From Mariannaea sp. PMI_226 (Eukaryota > Ascomycota > Sordariomycetes > Hypocreales > Nectriaceae): 64,000 nucleotides of DNA. The notes under the pieces were generated by a model. That model saw only the letters and a list, made by a program, of their open reading frames with translations, was not told where the DNA came from and did no database searches. The stretch covers positions 186,001 through 250,000 of the forward strand of contig JANFOG010000017.1 of the NCBI GenBank assembly GCA_024336345.1, read 5' to 3'. Both the position numbers and the translations under genes were made by a program. Below are positions 21,690 through 33,239 of the stretch, one piece after another (the first letter of the stretch is position 1; each line of letters opens with the position of its first letter).

Positions 21690-24600
21690 CTACAAATAGT
21701 AATAAAGAAATGAACTCAAATCCTCTAATACATGAACATATGTTTTAATAATATATGTAAGTAGATTTTTCGATAACAGTCGATCTGGGTGGTCCTCTGC
21801 TAATGCCTCCTCCTCTATTGCAACCACATGTTCTAGCAGTTCGACTGCCTCCTTGATCTGTCCGTTGGCTTGGTATGCTCCTGCGAGAACGTGCTGTGAG
21901 GCCAGTCGAGATGGGTGGTCCTCTGCTAATGCCTCCTTCTGTATTGCAACCACATGCTCTAGCAGTTCGACTGCCTCCTTGATCTGTCCGTTGGCTTGGT
22001 ATGCTCCTGCGAGTTCATGCTGTGAGGCCAGTCGATCTGGGTGGTCCTCTGCTAATGCCTCCTCCCATATTGCAACCACATGTTCTAGCAGTTTGACTGC
22101 CTCCTTAATCTGTCCGTTGGCTTGGTATGCTCGTGCGAGTTCATGCTGTGAGGTCAGTCGAGATGGGTGGTCCTCTGCTAATGCCTCCTCCCATATTGCA
22201 ACCACATATTCTAGCAGTTCGACTGCCTCCTTGATCTGTCCGTTGGCTTGGTATGCTCGTGCGAGTACGTGCTGTGAGGCCAGTCGATCTGGGTGGTCCT
22301 CCGCTAATACCTCCTTCCGTATTATAACTACATACTCTAGCAGTTCGACTGCCTCCTTGATCTGTCCGTTGGCTTGGTATGCTCGTGCGAGTACGTGCTG
22401 TGAGGCCAGTCGATCTGGGTGGTCCTCTGCTAATGCCTCTTCCCGTATTGCAACCACATGCTCTAGCAGTTCGACTGCCTCCTTGATCTGTCCGTTGGCT
22501 TGGTATGCTCCTGCGAGTTCATGCTGTGAGGCCAGTCGAGATGGGTGGTCCTCTGCTAATGCCTCTTCCCGTATGGCAACCACATGCTCTAGCAGTTCGA
22601 CTGCCTCCTTGATCTGTCCGTTGGCTTGGTATGCTCGTGCGAGTTCATGCTGTGAGGCCAGTCGAGATGGGTGGTCCTCTGCTAATGCCTCCTTCCGTAT
22701 TGTAATTATATGCTCTAGCAGTTGGACTGCCTCCTTGATCTGTCCGTTGGCTTGGTATGCTCCTCCGAGAACGTGCTGTGAGGCCAGTCGAGATGGGTGG
22801 TCCTCTGCTAATGCCTCCTTCTGTATTGCAACCACATGCTCTAGCAGTTCGACTGCCTCCTTGATCTGTCCGTTGGCTTGGTATGCTCGTGCGAGTACGT
22901 GCTGTGAGGCCAGTCGAGATGGGTGGTCCTCTGCTAATGCCTCCTCCCATATTGCAACCACATGTTCTAGCAGTTTGACTGCCTCCTTGATCTGTCCGTT
23001 GGCTTGGTATGCTCCTCCGAGAACGTGCTGTGAGGCCAGTCGAGATGGGTGGTCCTCTGCTAATGCCTCCTTCTGTATTGCAACCACATGCTCTAGCAGT
23101 TCGACTGCCTCCTTGATCTGTCCGTTGGCTTGGTATGCTCGTGCGAGTTCATGCTGTGAGGCCAGTCGATCAGGGTGGTCCTCTGCTAATGCCTCCTCCT
23201 CTATTGCAACCACATGCTCTAGCAGTTCGACTGCCTCTTGCATTCGTCCATCTGCATATAGACACCGACCCACCCAAAACCCTAATTCACAACTCTTGTC
23301 ACCGAATTCTCTTCTTCTTCCCAACGCTCTAAGTGCATGAGGGAGATATTGCCGCCATAATTCACGTTTCTCCCATTCATCAGAAGGAAACACTTTCGTA
23401 AGATGCGCTAGCACGTCCTGATGCATTTTGTCCGCAGTGCCTTGATCTTCATCCCATACCCGGATTGCCAAATGAACAAGGGTATGCATGTCAAACATCT
23501 TGTCATCCCCTCGTTGGCTTAAGAACCCGTATCCACATAATATGCCAATAGCTCGCGTCATTCTTTGTTCCGTCTCCAACCTTGGGAGAAGTGACCAAGG
23601 AATGGCTTTTGGCTCGATGTAGCTTATAAATGAGAGCAAGCTCGTCGCGGACTTATCATTATCGCGGATCTGGTTAAAGGATATAATCCAGGTGGTGGCA
23701 ACAGCACCCTGGGCACGAGAATAGTATGTACCGTCGCGGAACCTGCTGCTTACTAACTCGATCGCATCCTGGTCCGTATTCCTAAATAGTCGGAGATATT
23801 CCTTGATGGACACCTGGTTTATGTTCATATAGGCCGCCGCTTGCGCAATCGCCAAGGGAAGATTGGTGAGCATTTCTAGGAGCTCGGTCACCACGTTTTC
23901 ATGCTGCAGCTGATTCTTGTCAATCAGGGACGTCTCCAGTAACCTCGTCGCTTCTTCCTGACCCATCTCTAGCAGCCTAATCACGGCGTTTCCTGCAGCA
24001 GTAACAGCCACTTGCTGAGATCGTGTTGTAAAGAGGACCCGCCCATGGTCACTTTGCGGAAGAAAGTCAAGAATCCCACATGGCTGCTGCAATGACCCAT
24101 CGAGAACACCCATTTCATCAGCGTTATCGAGGATAAGAAGCCAGTTTCCTGCGATCTCCGAGCTTAGATGATTTCGCATTAGCTCTTTAGCATCTTCTGT
24201 TTTGGTGTATGGGATGCCGAGCTTCTTGACAAGCTCGGTGCAAGCCCGGTCAAAGCTAGCCATGCTGAAAGCGGGCATCCATATAATGGAATACTCTGGT
24301 TGATTGTCCTTCACCCAATGCGCTAAATGTAGGGCCACTTGAGTCTTACCCATGCCGCCCAACCCGACAAGCGCAACTCGCTGCTTGCCGGTTTGTGCAA
24401 AGAGCATCCATTTCAAGGTGTTGACCACATCTATACGTCCCACAAAGTCCGTGTTTTCAGGAAATGGAATATACTGGACAGTACGGCCTTTCAGCACGTT
24501 AGCAACAGAGATATTTACGGATTTGCTTAGGGTCATACTTACGCCTTATGCTACTAAATTCTTCCCCCTCTGCAGCTACAGGGAAGGAGGGCACCCAGTA

Positions 24601-25563
24601 GCTTAGAAAAGCCTTCATACACGCCGCCGCCGTAGCCGCAGCGTAGCGCTGCCATACTTTACTTTTATGGCTGTCGGCGTAGTCGCACGCGCTCTTGATC
24701 ACTATACATGGAAAGCTATCCCAAACACCAGTGCCCTCCATTTCGAAGGCGATGACACCTTCTGCTTTTGCAATGGCATCACGATCTTCGCCAGATTTCA
24801 TCACGGAGTCTCCAGATGCTATAAGTCCAAAATGAACAGTAGGTTTGGGGCAACCCTGACTGGTCTCGAGACGTGGCCGTGGAACTAGCTTGCCATTGCA
24901 TCCAAGCTGTTCACACGATTGCTGATCCTCCACATGACGATAAGCTGCTTCGAAAAGCCTGTCGTTGGATGCACCAGGATACTCAGCTTGGAGAAGTGGT
25001 TCTTTGCGAAGGACGTCTAGGTAGCCAATTGTGTTGCTGATAAGCTGCTTGCGATATCGAATCCCTTTTAGCTTTGCGAGCAGCCCCCGTATCTCGGCAT
25101 TTGGCCTTCCCAATGAGTCCAGAAGGGTGTCTTTGGGCACAAAACGGTCTGGCAGTCGCCGTCCAAAATCATATTGGATGACGCCGTCACTAATGATGAC
25201 ATCGCCAAGCACAATTGCCTCGCCATTTGGGCCGAAGGGAATGACACCACAAACGCCTACCACGAGAGCAAGCTTGATGTTTGGGAAGCTTGTCCGACAG
25301 TTGGCAGCGACTGCTGAGGCATTAGCTTTCCCCATTCCCGGCATATGCGCAAGGACAACGTTGTGGCGACCGATCGCGCCAGTGGAGTAGGCGTTAGGGT
25401 CACCTGGGGCTTTGTCAAAGGGTGGGCCGTCATCGTCCCAGTGGAGGTCGAAGAGAGCATCGACAGCATCGGCCTCGAGGGTCAAAGCGCAAATGATTGC
25501 TATCTCAAAGCCGAGACGCGTGGTCGGGCGGAATGGCTGAGATTCCGCAGTGCGCGCAGTCAT
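21690..25563 (-). CDS. NOD-like receptor: PNP_UDP phosphorylase - NB-ARC - TPR
   Basis: Two exons, 25563-24543 and 24487-21690, joined by a 55-nt intron (donor GTAAGT, branch GCTAAC, acceptor AAAG) that keeps frame and gives 1272 residues. Residues about 15-325 are a purine/uridine phosphorylase-like effector domain (EIAIICALTLEADA, VVGVCGVIPFG, AFEMEGTGVW, CDYADSHK). The NB-ARC has Walker A GLGGMGKT (382-389), Walker B LLILDNAD (457-464), VLFTTRS (about 491), LTNLPLAI (about 547) and an MHD-like MHTLVH (674-679). From about 745 to the end are 12 TPR units of 42 residues, almost identical except at a few sites. Fungal proteins of this architecture act in non-self recognition or cell-death signalling; the ligand and output here are unknown. 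All key nucleotide-binding motifs look intact. Confidence 0.92.
21760..23260 (-). repeat. 126-bp coding tandem repeat, 12 units, in the NLR
   Basis: Each unit encodes a 42-residue TPR; eleven begin YQANGQIKEAV and the first is diverged (YADGRMQEAV). Differences cluster at unit positions 12, 21, 22, 31, 38, 40 and 41, with a few extra changes at 16-19 and 34. High DNA identity implies recent homogenisation by recombination. Confidence 0.95.
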
Positions 25564-27146
25564 TTAAGTAGAGAGCGTTTCTCGAGGCTCTAAGAAAGAT
25601 ATAGACGAGCTTCGCAACAAGCATCGCCGGAATAGTGTGACGAGCAAGATAGATCGCCGATATTTAGTGGGTTTAGGCGGCCCGAACCGAGGAGTCGCTA
25701 GATCGGAGTCTGATGTCACAGTCTGGAGGGACCTTGTTTAATTATATCTTGCGGGGTTGAGGCTCCAGACTTCATAAAAACGAGCGCCTGAGGAAATAAA
25801 ACTAAAGCTAACTATATTTAGATTGGCGCTAGATTATCTAATACGGTTGTCGGGTAAAGACATGATCTGATTTGGCACGTGATGTATTATTCCATATTAA
25901 GAATAAAGGACACAGTGTCCTTACTACTACTACTACTGTACAAAGGCCACTCCGTGTTCCGTCGTTTATCTGTGTTCCGTTGCTACTTTAAGTGGGGCTA
26001 CTTGTAACCCAACACAACCTTTTCGTCCGTGCACGCTTGATGGTAGTTTTCCCTACTACTAACAAAAGCAATTATATGAATGGCATCCAATCAAGAAAGC
26101 TCGCAATCTTAATAAACCATATAGGACATGCGAATCCGGCTCCTCCCCGGCTTGCGTCCTAGGAGGTGTTAGTGGAATTCGCGCGCAGTTAACAGAGGCA
26201 TTTTATTTTGCCAAAATTCAACCACAAAAGTGTATATAGAAATATTTAGATCGGACGATAGAGAAGGAAGTAATTAAACGATTTATAGCCTTAAAACCAT
26301 TTTTTATCCATCTCTAGCCACAACATACGTAAAAGAATGCATCTAACTCTGTGTCGGGACGAAAGCGTGGTCCAAGCTCAGAGAGGCTGCTTACGAAATA
26401 TCGTTACAGCCCTATAAGTTATCGTTACACCCTAGTCGTTTTTCTTGTTGTAAAACCAATGGGAGGAGGGCTTGAGCCGGACGATATCCTAGTCGACTCC
26501 ACAGCGACGTCCTAAAATAGCTAGACTTTGTCCTAAGCAATATTTGACTGAACAGCAGAGAAAAATATGCATCCCAGTACGTAGTCGAATGCATTCCATC
26601 GACATAAACACTGTTCATGGATATCGTTGTGTCACAGCGAACAATGTAGACTTTGTCAAATCACGCAACGCATTCAAGCAAATATATCGTAAACCCGAGC
26701 ATTCATATTGATAATGGGTAAAAATTTCTTTATATCCTATGTCGTTATGAATTTCGGCTCGTTTTGACCTGTCACGCCGCCCGCCTTTCATTTTACCCTA
26801 GAGCGTTGCGTCACATCTTTGGGCTCTGTGAAAGTAGATTTACCAAATTCAGTCTTATACCATGTTTGCTTTTTTCCTCAGCGTGCTCTCTAGAACCAAT
26901 GACTGCACTGCAGCCTTGTCAACGCGTCCATCCTAGCCAATCACTATTTCAGGCTTAAAATTAAGTTCGCCCCTTTGCTAGGTCTTGCAAAAACTAAATT
27001 GGTGAGATGCGTATGAGGAAAAGGAAAGAGCGCCTCAACCAAAACATATTAAGAAGCCGAGGAACCTGACAAGTCTCCTGAACATGTGAACGTGTCGTTC
27101 TTCTATCGTATACATATCTCATCAGAATCAACCGCGTTGAAGCACC
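25564..27146. other. Intergenic region
   Basis: NLR promoter side and upstream region of the next gene. It contains an ACT trinucleotide run near 25922-25938 and AT-rich stretches. No supported gene. Confidence 0.55.
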
Positions 27147-30011
27147 ATGGCGCCTCCATCGGTCCCAACCGAAGTCAAGAAGCAGCGAGAGCGAGAGCGT
27201 GGCAGAAAACGACGTCAACAGTCGCGTTGCCAGGGCCAGGCCGAGCGACTTCGAGAAGCCGACAGCCACGAAAGTGTCCGGCTGGTGAGCCAGGTCCATC
27301 ACACCGCGGCTGGTGCTACTGGTTGTCGGTAGACCTGCTAATACAGCTCTTCCCTTTCCATCGATTTACTCACAGCGTTGTTTCCTGATAGGCCGTTCCC
27401 GTGAACACTCCCTTTTGGGCGATCCTGCCGTATCATCGGCCGGCGGCCGGCATCTCCTACAGGGAAACTCGGATTTCGAAGATGCCAGTCTTGGCAACGA
27501 CACTTCCCTACACGATTGCCCATCTGCAGCGAACATGTCGTTGGCTGTTCCGGTTGCGCATTCCCCGAAAGATACAGGACGAACGAGGAGTGTATTCCAC
27601 GCCGAGGCTGATGGAACGGAGGAGAGATGGATGTTGGAGCGAACGACGTTTGAGTCTGCAGCTACTCCAGGACATTCGAACCCGGACAAAGAGGTGCAAC
27701 CAGCAATGGGCCGTCCGCGGAGAGACCCAGCCTTATCGGAACGCGAACTCACACGACTCCGCGTGCAGGCCTATCGTGCCCGCCAACACCTGTCAAGAAT
27801 ACCACAGGCTGCACCATCTCGGCATGACAGCCTTTCACCACCCCAGATTGATTCTGAAAATCAGTACTTCGCTCGGGATACTTCGTGCCCTGCTCAGAAC
27901 GGTCCAGCGACTTCGCCTGTTTCATTGTATCAAGCTGTCGATGCACAAAAGGTAGCGAGCAACTCGGGGCGAAATAGGTCTAGCTCCCCGATATCTGAAG
28001 CGACTTCAGACTACGGCTATGCTCCGTTTGATGCTGATGGTGACCCTGACTTCCGCACGGTTGACTCTTGCTCAGTTTCACCCAATCGCCCATCGAAAGA
28101 GAATCCAAGCCTCCCAATTGATCTTTCTGACCGGATGGACGTGTATCCTCATCTTCATTCCTTCGTTGACGCTCTTCGAGCCCAGGAGACACGGTGTGGC
28201 CTAGAAATCCTCAAATCCCAAACCGCTACGTATGAGCGCATCTTCCAAACATTCTTTTCTGCCGAGTGTCACCGTAAGTCCGGCATCTGAGTTCTCCCCG
28301 CTACAGCACATGACTCGTCCTAGATATCTGATCGAAAGCTTCCTCAGGTTCAGGTTCGCATGATAATCACGATCATACGCAAGCTCACACCCTTGGAGAA
28401 AGGGCATAGTTCCTTCGAGGTTTATTACCGCCTCTCAACACCATCTTTGACGAGCGTTTTGCGCATGGAGCTGCCAACTACCTACACCAGTGGAAGGCAT
28501 TTCTTTCTGATAAGCCTGTTGAGCCTTTATCTTTCCACAAAACCGAAGCCAGCCTGGAACACGGCCCAGTCCGCATCGAACGGCGGTGGGACATTGATAG
28601 CATTTGGTTTGGGCCTAAGAGCCTTCAGGCTGTTCGCAAACCCGGCATTTTCCGTTTATCATTCATGCCGCCGTTCAAGCGCAACCTGTCCACGGATCAG
28701 GTAATCCGGCCGCACGGTCTCGATCTTGCCACTACTCGACATACTCTATTTGGGTCAGTGAACACATCGGGGATTCGCTTTGACGTATATCTATTCTTTC
28801 CCGGGGCCTCCAAAACATCTGCATCTCGGAACGGATTATCTCTGGATCGCCAAAAGGATCTCTATGACAGTATAATCATTCCAGCGGCATTTAGTAGCAT
28901 CTCTGATCCTCTCCGTCAAGAGCTCCCTGGATCTTTTGACATTGCCTATGCAAAGTCTCGTTCCTTTCAGGAGCGGCCCGAGACGGGTAGATGGAGAGCA
29001 GGAGATGATGGTAGGGCTTGCCACTTACAATACACGTTGCCGACCGATGATCTTGGACCGTTCTGGTCGTCCATCACTCAAAGAGCCAACTCGTTTCGAG
29101 TCCAGACCAAGGCTGGAAATAGTGTTGCGTACTTCAAGAATCCACAGTTGCTATTTCAGGCCCACGATCTCAAGAATATCTTTGCAACACCAAGCCTCCA
29201 CGAAACCATGTGACTTGTTCATAATACTGTCCTCTCCGGAATGGATCCCGAGCAGATAGACCTGCACTCTTGCTGGTTAGATATCGGAATGCGTGACTAT
29301 GTCCCTGATCGACTACGTGGTAACGATAACAGGACTGAACCTTTCACGCTACTATGGAAAAGTGATTGCCATCAACACTTACACCGTAGACTTTCTGAGA
29401 TAGCTCCCGACACGCCTCTTTTAGCAAGTCACTTCCGATCTTTTCTTCTTCGAGATATTGGAACATACCATTGTCGGATAAAGGCGAAAGGAGTCGACAC
29501 TCCTGGCTGCCCCCGGAGTCGCGACCCTGCCGTCATCCGTGCCAAGGCCTACAACTGCAACAAAGAACTGTTCTCAGTCATGTATAGCAACTATCGTCTG
29601 TTTGGATCCGGATACCTCCCCTTATTAGCATTCGATGACGATATGATCAAAGATCTCTCTTCTTCCAGCCAGAGTCGCGAACGGGGTTCAAAAACGCAGC
29701 TGTCCCGTGGTGCAATTTTGAAGGCCTGGAACGCGAATAAACGACATTTGAGATCTGTGTCAAACCCAAATATGCTCTCCATATATGGGATCCGAAAGGA
29801 GGTTACCTTGCGTTTCGATATCATACTGGTGATGTGGGCCAGCGGCTACTTCCGAGCTACACATGAGAACATTATTGGGGATGTTTTGCTAGCGCCACTG
29901 CCCCCTTCGCCTGGCGCCGGGGCGATGAAGCCGCGCTTCACCACTGAAGCCAACAACTGCTTGGGGATGAAAGGTGTTAGCCCCGCCTCGTCATACCTGC
30001 CGGCCGCGTAA
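27147..30011 (+). pseudogene. Unrecognised 900-codon gene with two in-frame stops
   Basis: Three exons fit well: 27147-27284, 27376-28273 and 28348-30011, with GTGAGC and GTAAGT donors and AG acceptors that keep frame, totalling 900 codons. Two stops interrupt exon 3: TAG at 28416-28418 and TGA at 29211-29213. The start lies in a good context (CACCATGG) and is followed by a very basic segment (KKQRERERGRKRRQQSR). A second basic stretch, MGRPRRDPALSERELTRLRV, resembles an AT-hook-like or basic DNA-binding patch. The C-terminal 530 residues are globular with conserved-looking segments ([64 protein letters not shown]). I know of no function; similar proteins may be widespread in fungal accessory regions. 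A truncated C-terminus is possible. It could still be expressed if readthrough or further introns remove the stops. Confidence 0.6.
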
Positions 30012-31580
30012 CCGTCGAGCATGTGGACCAGCTGCATCATCCAATGTAGGAGACCCAAGAAAGTGCTCCAGTTTTGACCTCTGACACACCGACCGGAAGC
30101 TGCAAATAGCCTCAGAGTGCCGGGAATGCCTCGCCCAGCATTTTTGGCATCTCTAGAGGTTATTGGGCGCCAAGGCCGGGCCAGCCCAGCAACAGAACAA
30201 GATTAAATCCCTTGGGGTCTCGAAGGGTAGGAAAAACTATTGCGTGGTGTTTTTCGCAATGTTGGACGCAGATATTACGAGCAAAAGATCAGGAAGCATA
30301 TATATATAGATCAATGGCAGGGTTAAAGGGCCGTCTAAGAGAGAAAAGGGAGGACAAGATCAGTAATTGGGTCTTCATCTGAGGCGTTAATCTCTTGTCT
30401 CTCTTGGATATCCTTAGGAGAGGAGATGGTCCTGGTCAACTAGAGCAAACAGTTAGGGTGAAGTGAAGGTGCCCTTGCGTTTAGGGCTCTTCGGCTTCCT
30501 GCTCCGCCTTGCCAATTCGGACATAGCTAGCTACGGGTTACGTGGCTGTAACCGTGTAGGAACCAATCAATCAATCAATTAATCCATTTTAATGATATCA
30601 TGGCTTGCCTATTAGTTTTTGGTCCAGTTGTAACCATTACTGGAATAATCTTCGTCTACGGCCACCCAAATGACCTTGTGTCATTCCAAGGTCAGAGAGC
30701 TGTTCGCTGGATTGAATCCTGTTGCGATACCCAGTTCTTCACAACATCTTAGTTGTCACCAACAAGTGGGATGGCCTTATGAAGAGAGTTTCAGGACGCT
30801 TAGGGTAGGGCTTAATTACTCGAAAACGAAGCTGATATCTATCGCATTCTGAACCCACCTGGCCGTCATCATATTGGCTCTATTTTTACCAGCATGGTCT
30901 TCGAAAAGCGGAGGTTCCGCTGAATCGTATTATCACGCCCTCAGCTACCGGAGACACTCAAAAGCGACGTAATAAAGTCCTAGATCTCATCTGACGCCGA
31001 TGCATAAATACAACCAACTCAGCTGTGGGTTATCCGTGAGGAGAAAAGCATACCCTATGTAGGAACACAAACGATGAGAGGTTTGAATTCTAATGTTATT
31101 TCTACCCAGGATTTTGATGATCGTGCAATTCTTGTGTGCCGATACAGGAAGTACGTAATCCAGTACCAGGCGCCGGAGTAAAACGGGACTTCGGTTATCT
31201 CACGCTAGCATCTTTAAGCCCTTTGAGGTAAGTTAACTGATTACCCCACTAGACGTAAATTGTTCCGAACATTGGCTGACGACAGCCTTGAGAGTTAAAA
31301 ATCGGACTTTAATGGCAAATCCTCACAAACTCCTTAAACGCCATGATCAAAGGATTATTTATTCCATTTGAGAGATTGAAGGTCGGAAATAACACTGAAG
31401 TGCGTAAAGCCCGCGCAGCTGGCATAAAATTATGTATTCAAATTGGGAATAGATAAAGCAGCAAGATGCGAGTGCTATCTTGATTCCACTTGACCTCTAG
31501 AATCCACCACCCTGCTTCTATTCACATTTCCAACTCCTACAGACTTTCCCTTTTTTTGGACATATTCTCATTTTGCGAGC
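30012..31580. other. Intergenic region
   Basis: No supported gene, although the minus strand of 29846-30058 also reads like protein ([20 protein letters not shown]) and might be a remnant of another gene. Short AATC repeats occur near 30565. Confidence 0.45.
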
Positions 31581-32597
31581 ATGATTCCCGAAACTTTATC
31601 TTTGGTTGGGAAGACTGCCATTGTCACCGGCGGTACCCGCGGCATTGGACGTGGTATCTCGCTTGAGTTAGCACGTCGAGGTGCTAATGTAGCCATGATC
31701 TACGCCAACCCTCAAAGGTCTGACACTGCCAAATCTGTAGTTGAAGAAGTCCAGGCTTTGGGAAATGGCGCCAAAGCCATCAGCATCCAAGCCAACTTGA
31801 AACTCTTTGACAGCTATAGCAAGATTGTGAAGGATACACTGGAGCAGCTGCAGACGAACAAGATCGATATCCTAGGTTCGGAAAGCAAAATCTCGACTCT
31901 AGCATAAAGAGTTAAGCTTGGGCGCAAATAAAACTAACTATCTCCGCATGTTAGTACACAATGCCGCGTTAGGGATGGCTATCTCTACGGAGAAGACTAC
32001 GGAACAGATTTACGACGATCTTATGATCACTAATGTGCGAGCTCCGTTCTTTCTTACCCAGTCAGCCTTGCCTCATATTCCACATGGGGGCCGCATTATA
32101 CTTATATCTTCAATTGCCGCTCGTCGATTTGCATTTGGCGGTCTTAACCAAACTGTATACGCTACTAGCAAAGCTGCAGTAGAATGCTTGGCTCGTAACT
32201 GGGCTGTTGAGGCAAGTTGAGCTTCAGTTATCTACGCTATTCACAGGACTGATGACGTATAGTTTGGTCATTCCCGCGGTATTACTGTTAATTGTGCGTC
32301 ACCTACATCCTTTATTGTCTTCATATTTTGACATTTTTTGTGTTAAAGGCTGACTTAATTTTCTTTTCTCTCTCAATAGCTGTTGCTGTCGGTTTTGTTG
32401 AGACGGAAATGGTTCAAACTCTGCCTCCAGCACAACTGGATGCTTATCGTGTGGATAACGCCAAGGTTACTGCTGCAGCTCCGCGAAGCGGAACGCCAGA
32501 GGATATCGCCCAGGTGGTTGCTTTCCTTGCCAGTGAGGGTTCTCGATGGGTTACTGGGAGTACAGTTTCTGCCAACGGTGGTAAATGGCCTATCTAG
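31581..32597 (+). CDS. Short-chain dehydrogenase/reductase (SDR)
   Basis: Four exons, 31581-31875, 31955-32211, 32263-32293 and 32380-32597, give 266 residues, the normal size for a classical SDR. The cofactor-binding motif TGGTRGIG is at residues about 16-23, the active-site region has LISSIAA and the catalytic YATSK (Tyr-x3-Lys), the NAG-type site reads HNAALG, and the C-terminus ends [14 protein letters not shown], like 3-oxoacyl-ACP or polyketide ketoreductases. Intron 1 (79 nt) starts GTTCGG; intron 2 (51 nt) uses a GC donor, GCAAGT; intron 3 is 86 nt. The frame is kept only with these junctions. An NAD(P)H-dependent reduction of a small ketone or polyketide is likely; the substrate is unknown and no biosynthetic partner gene is adjacent. 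Confidence 0.9.
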
Positions 32598-33230
32598 TTA
32601 AAGGCCGAGAATGAATGGTAAATTTTTAGGTAGCAAATAGGTATTAGGTCATGTACGAAGCTTTTGGCTGAGTGAAGGGGGCTTACATGGGTAGTTTGGA
32701 TGTTTTTGCTATGGCTGCACTGCCGCCGTGCCAAAACAAATGACCAACAAATACTCGTTCTTCCTGTATTTTAACCGATCCGTTCCTGCCTAACACTTGT
32801 TTTACATAGACTCAATGAAGCGATTGTAAACTTTCCGTTAACATCGTTGGTGTGGCCATATTCTTTTTAGTTCAGGGCGATAATGGGACCAAGTTTGAGT
32901 CTGACCATTTTCGCTTCGGGATATTGTAAGGCTTGGGTTGCGTTGGTATGGTTTCAGTGATCAGTTGATCTTCGACGCTGGTCTCATATACCATGTGCGC
33001 CTCGAAGATGGCTCCGTTGTCGGGTTTCGGCCGATTTTGATTATCATACTACGTACATACTCCTGTTTTTTTGCAACGTCAAATGGAGCCAAATTTCCGG
33101 TTTACTGTAACATTCTTGATTTTCCTACCTATGAATATAAGGCTATCTAATGTAGTTACATTTTCCTGCGTCATCTCCGCTTCGTCATATTATATCATTA
33201 CCTACTATTAGGCTTGTGTTGGATAGTGTC
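32598..33230. other. Intergenic region
   Basis: Downstream of the SDR gene; no supported gene. Confidence 0.5.
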
Positions 33231-33239
33231 AATACGGTC

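Noticed and set aside
21760..23260. Regular repeats that could suggest a CRISPR-like array
   Set aside because: The repeats are contiguous 126-bp coding units without spacers, in a eukaryotic gene.
21853..23340. 495-codon plus-strand ORF, Ser/Cys/Ala-rich and repetitive
   Set aside because: Antisense shadow of the NLR repeat array: the 126-bp unit length is a multiple of three, so it stays open on the opposite strand. It has no start or domain of its own.
27147..30011. Orphan gene as a giant-transposon (Starship) captain tyrosine recombinase
   Set aside because: No R...H-x-x-R...Y recombinase pattern or DUF3435-like segment seen, and no element boundaries identified.
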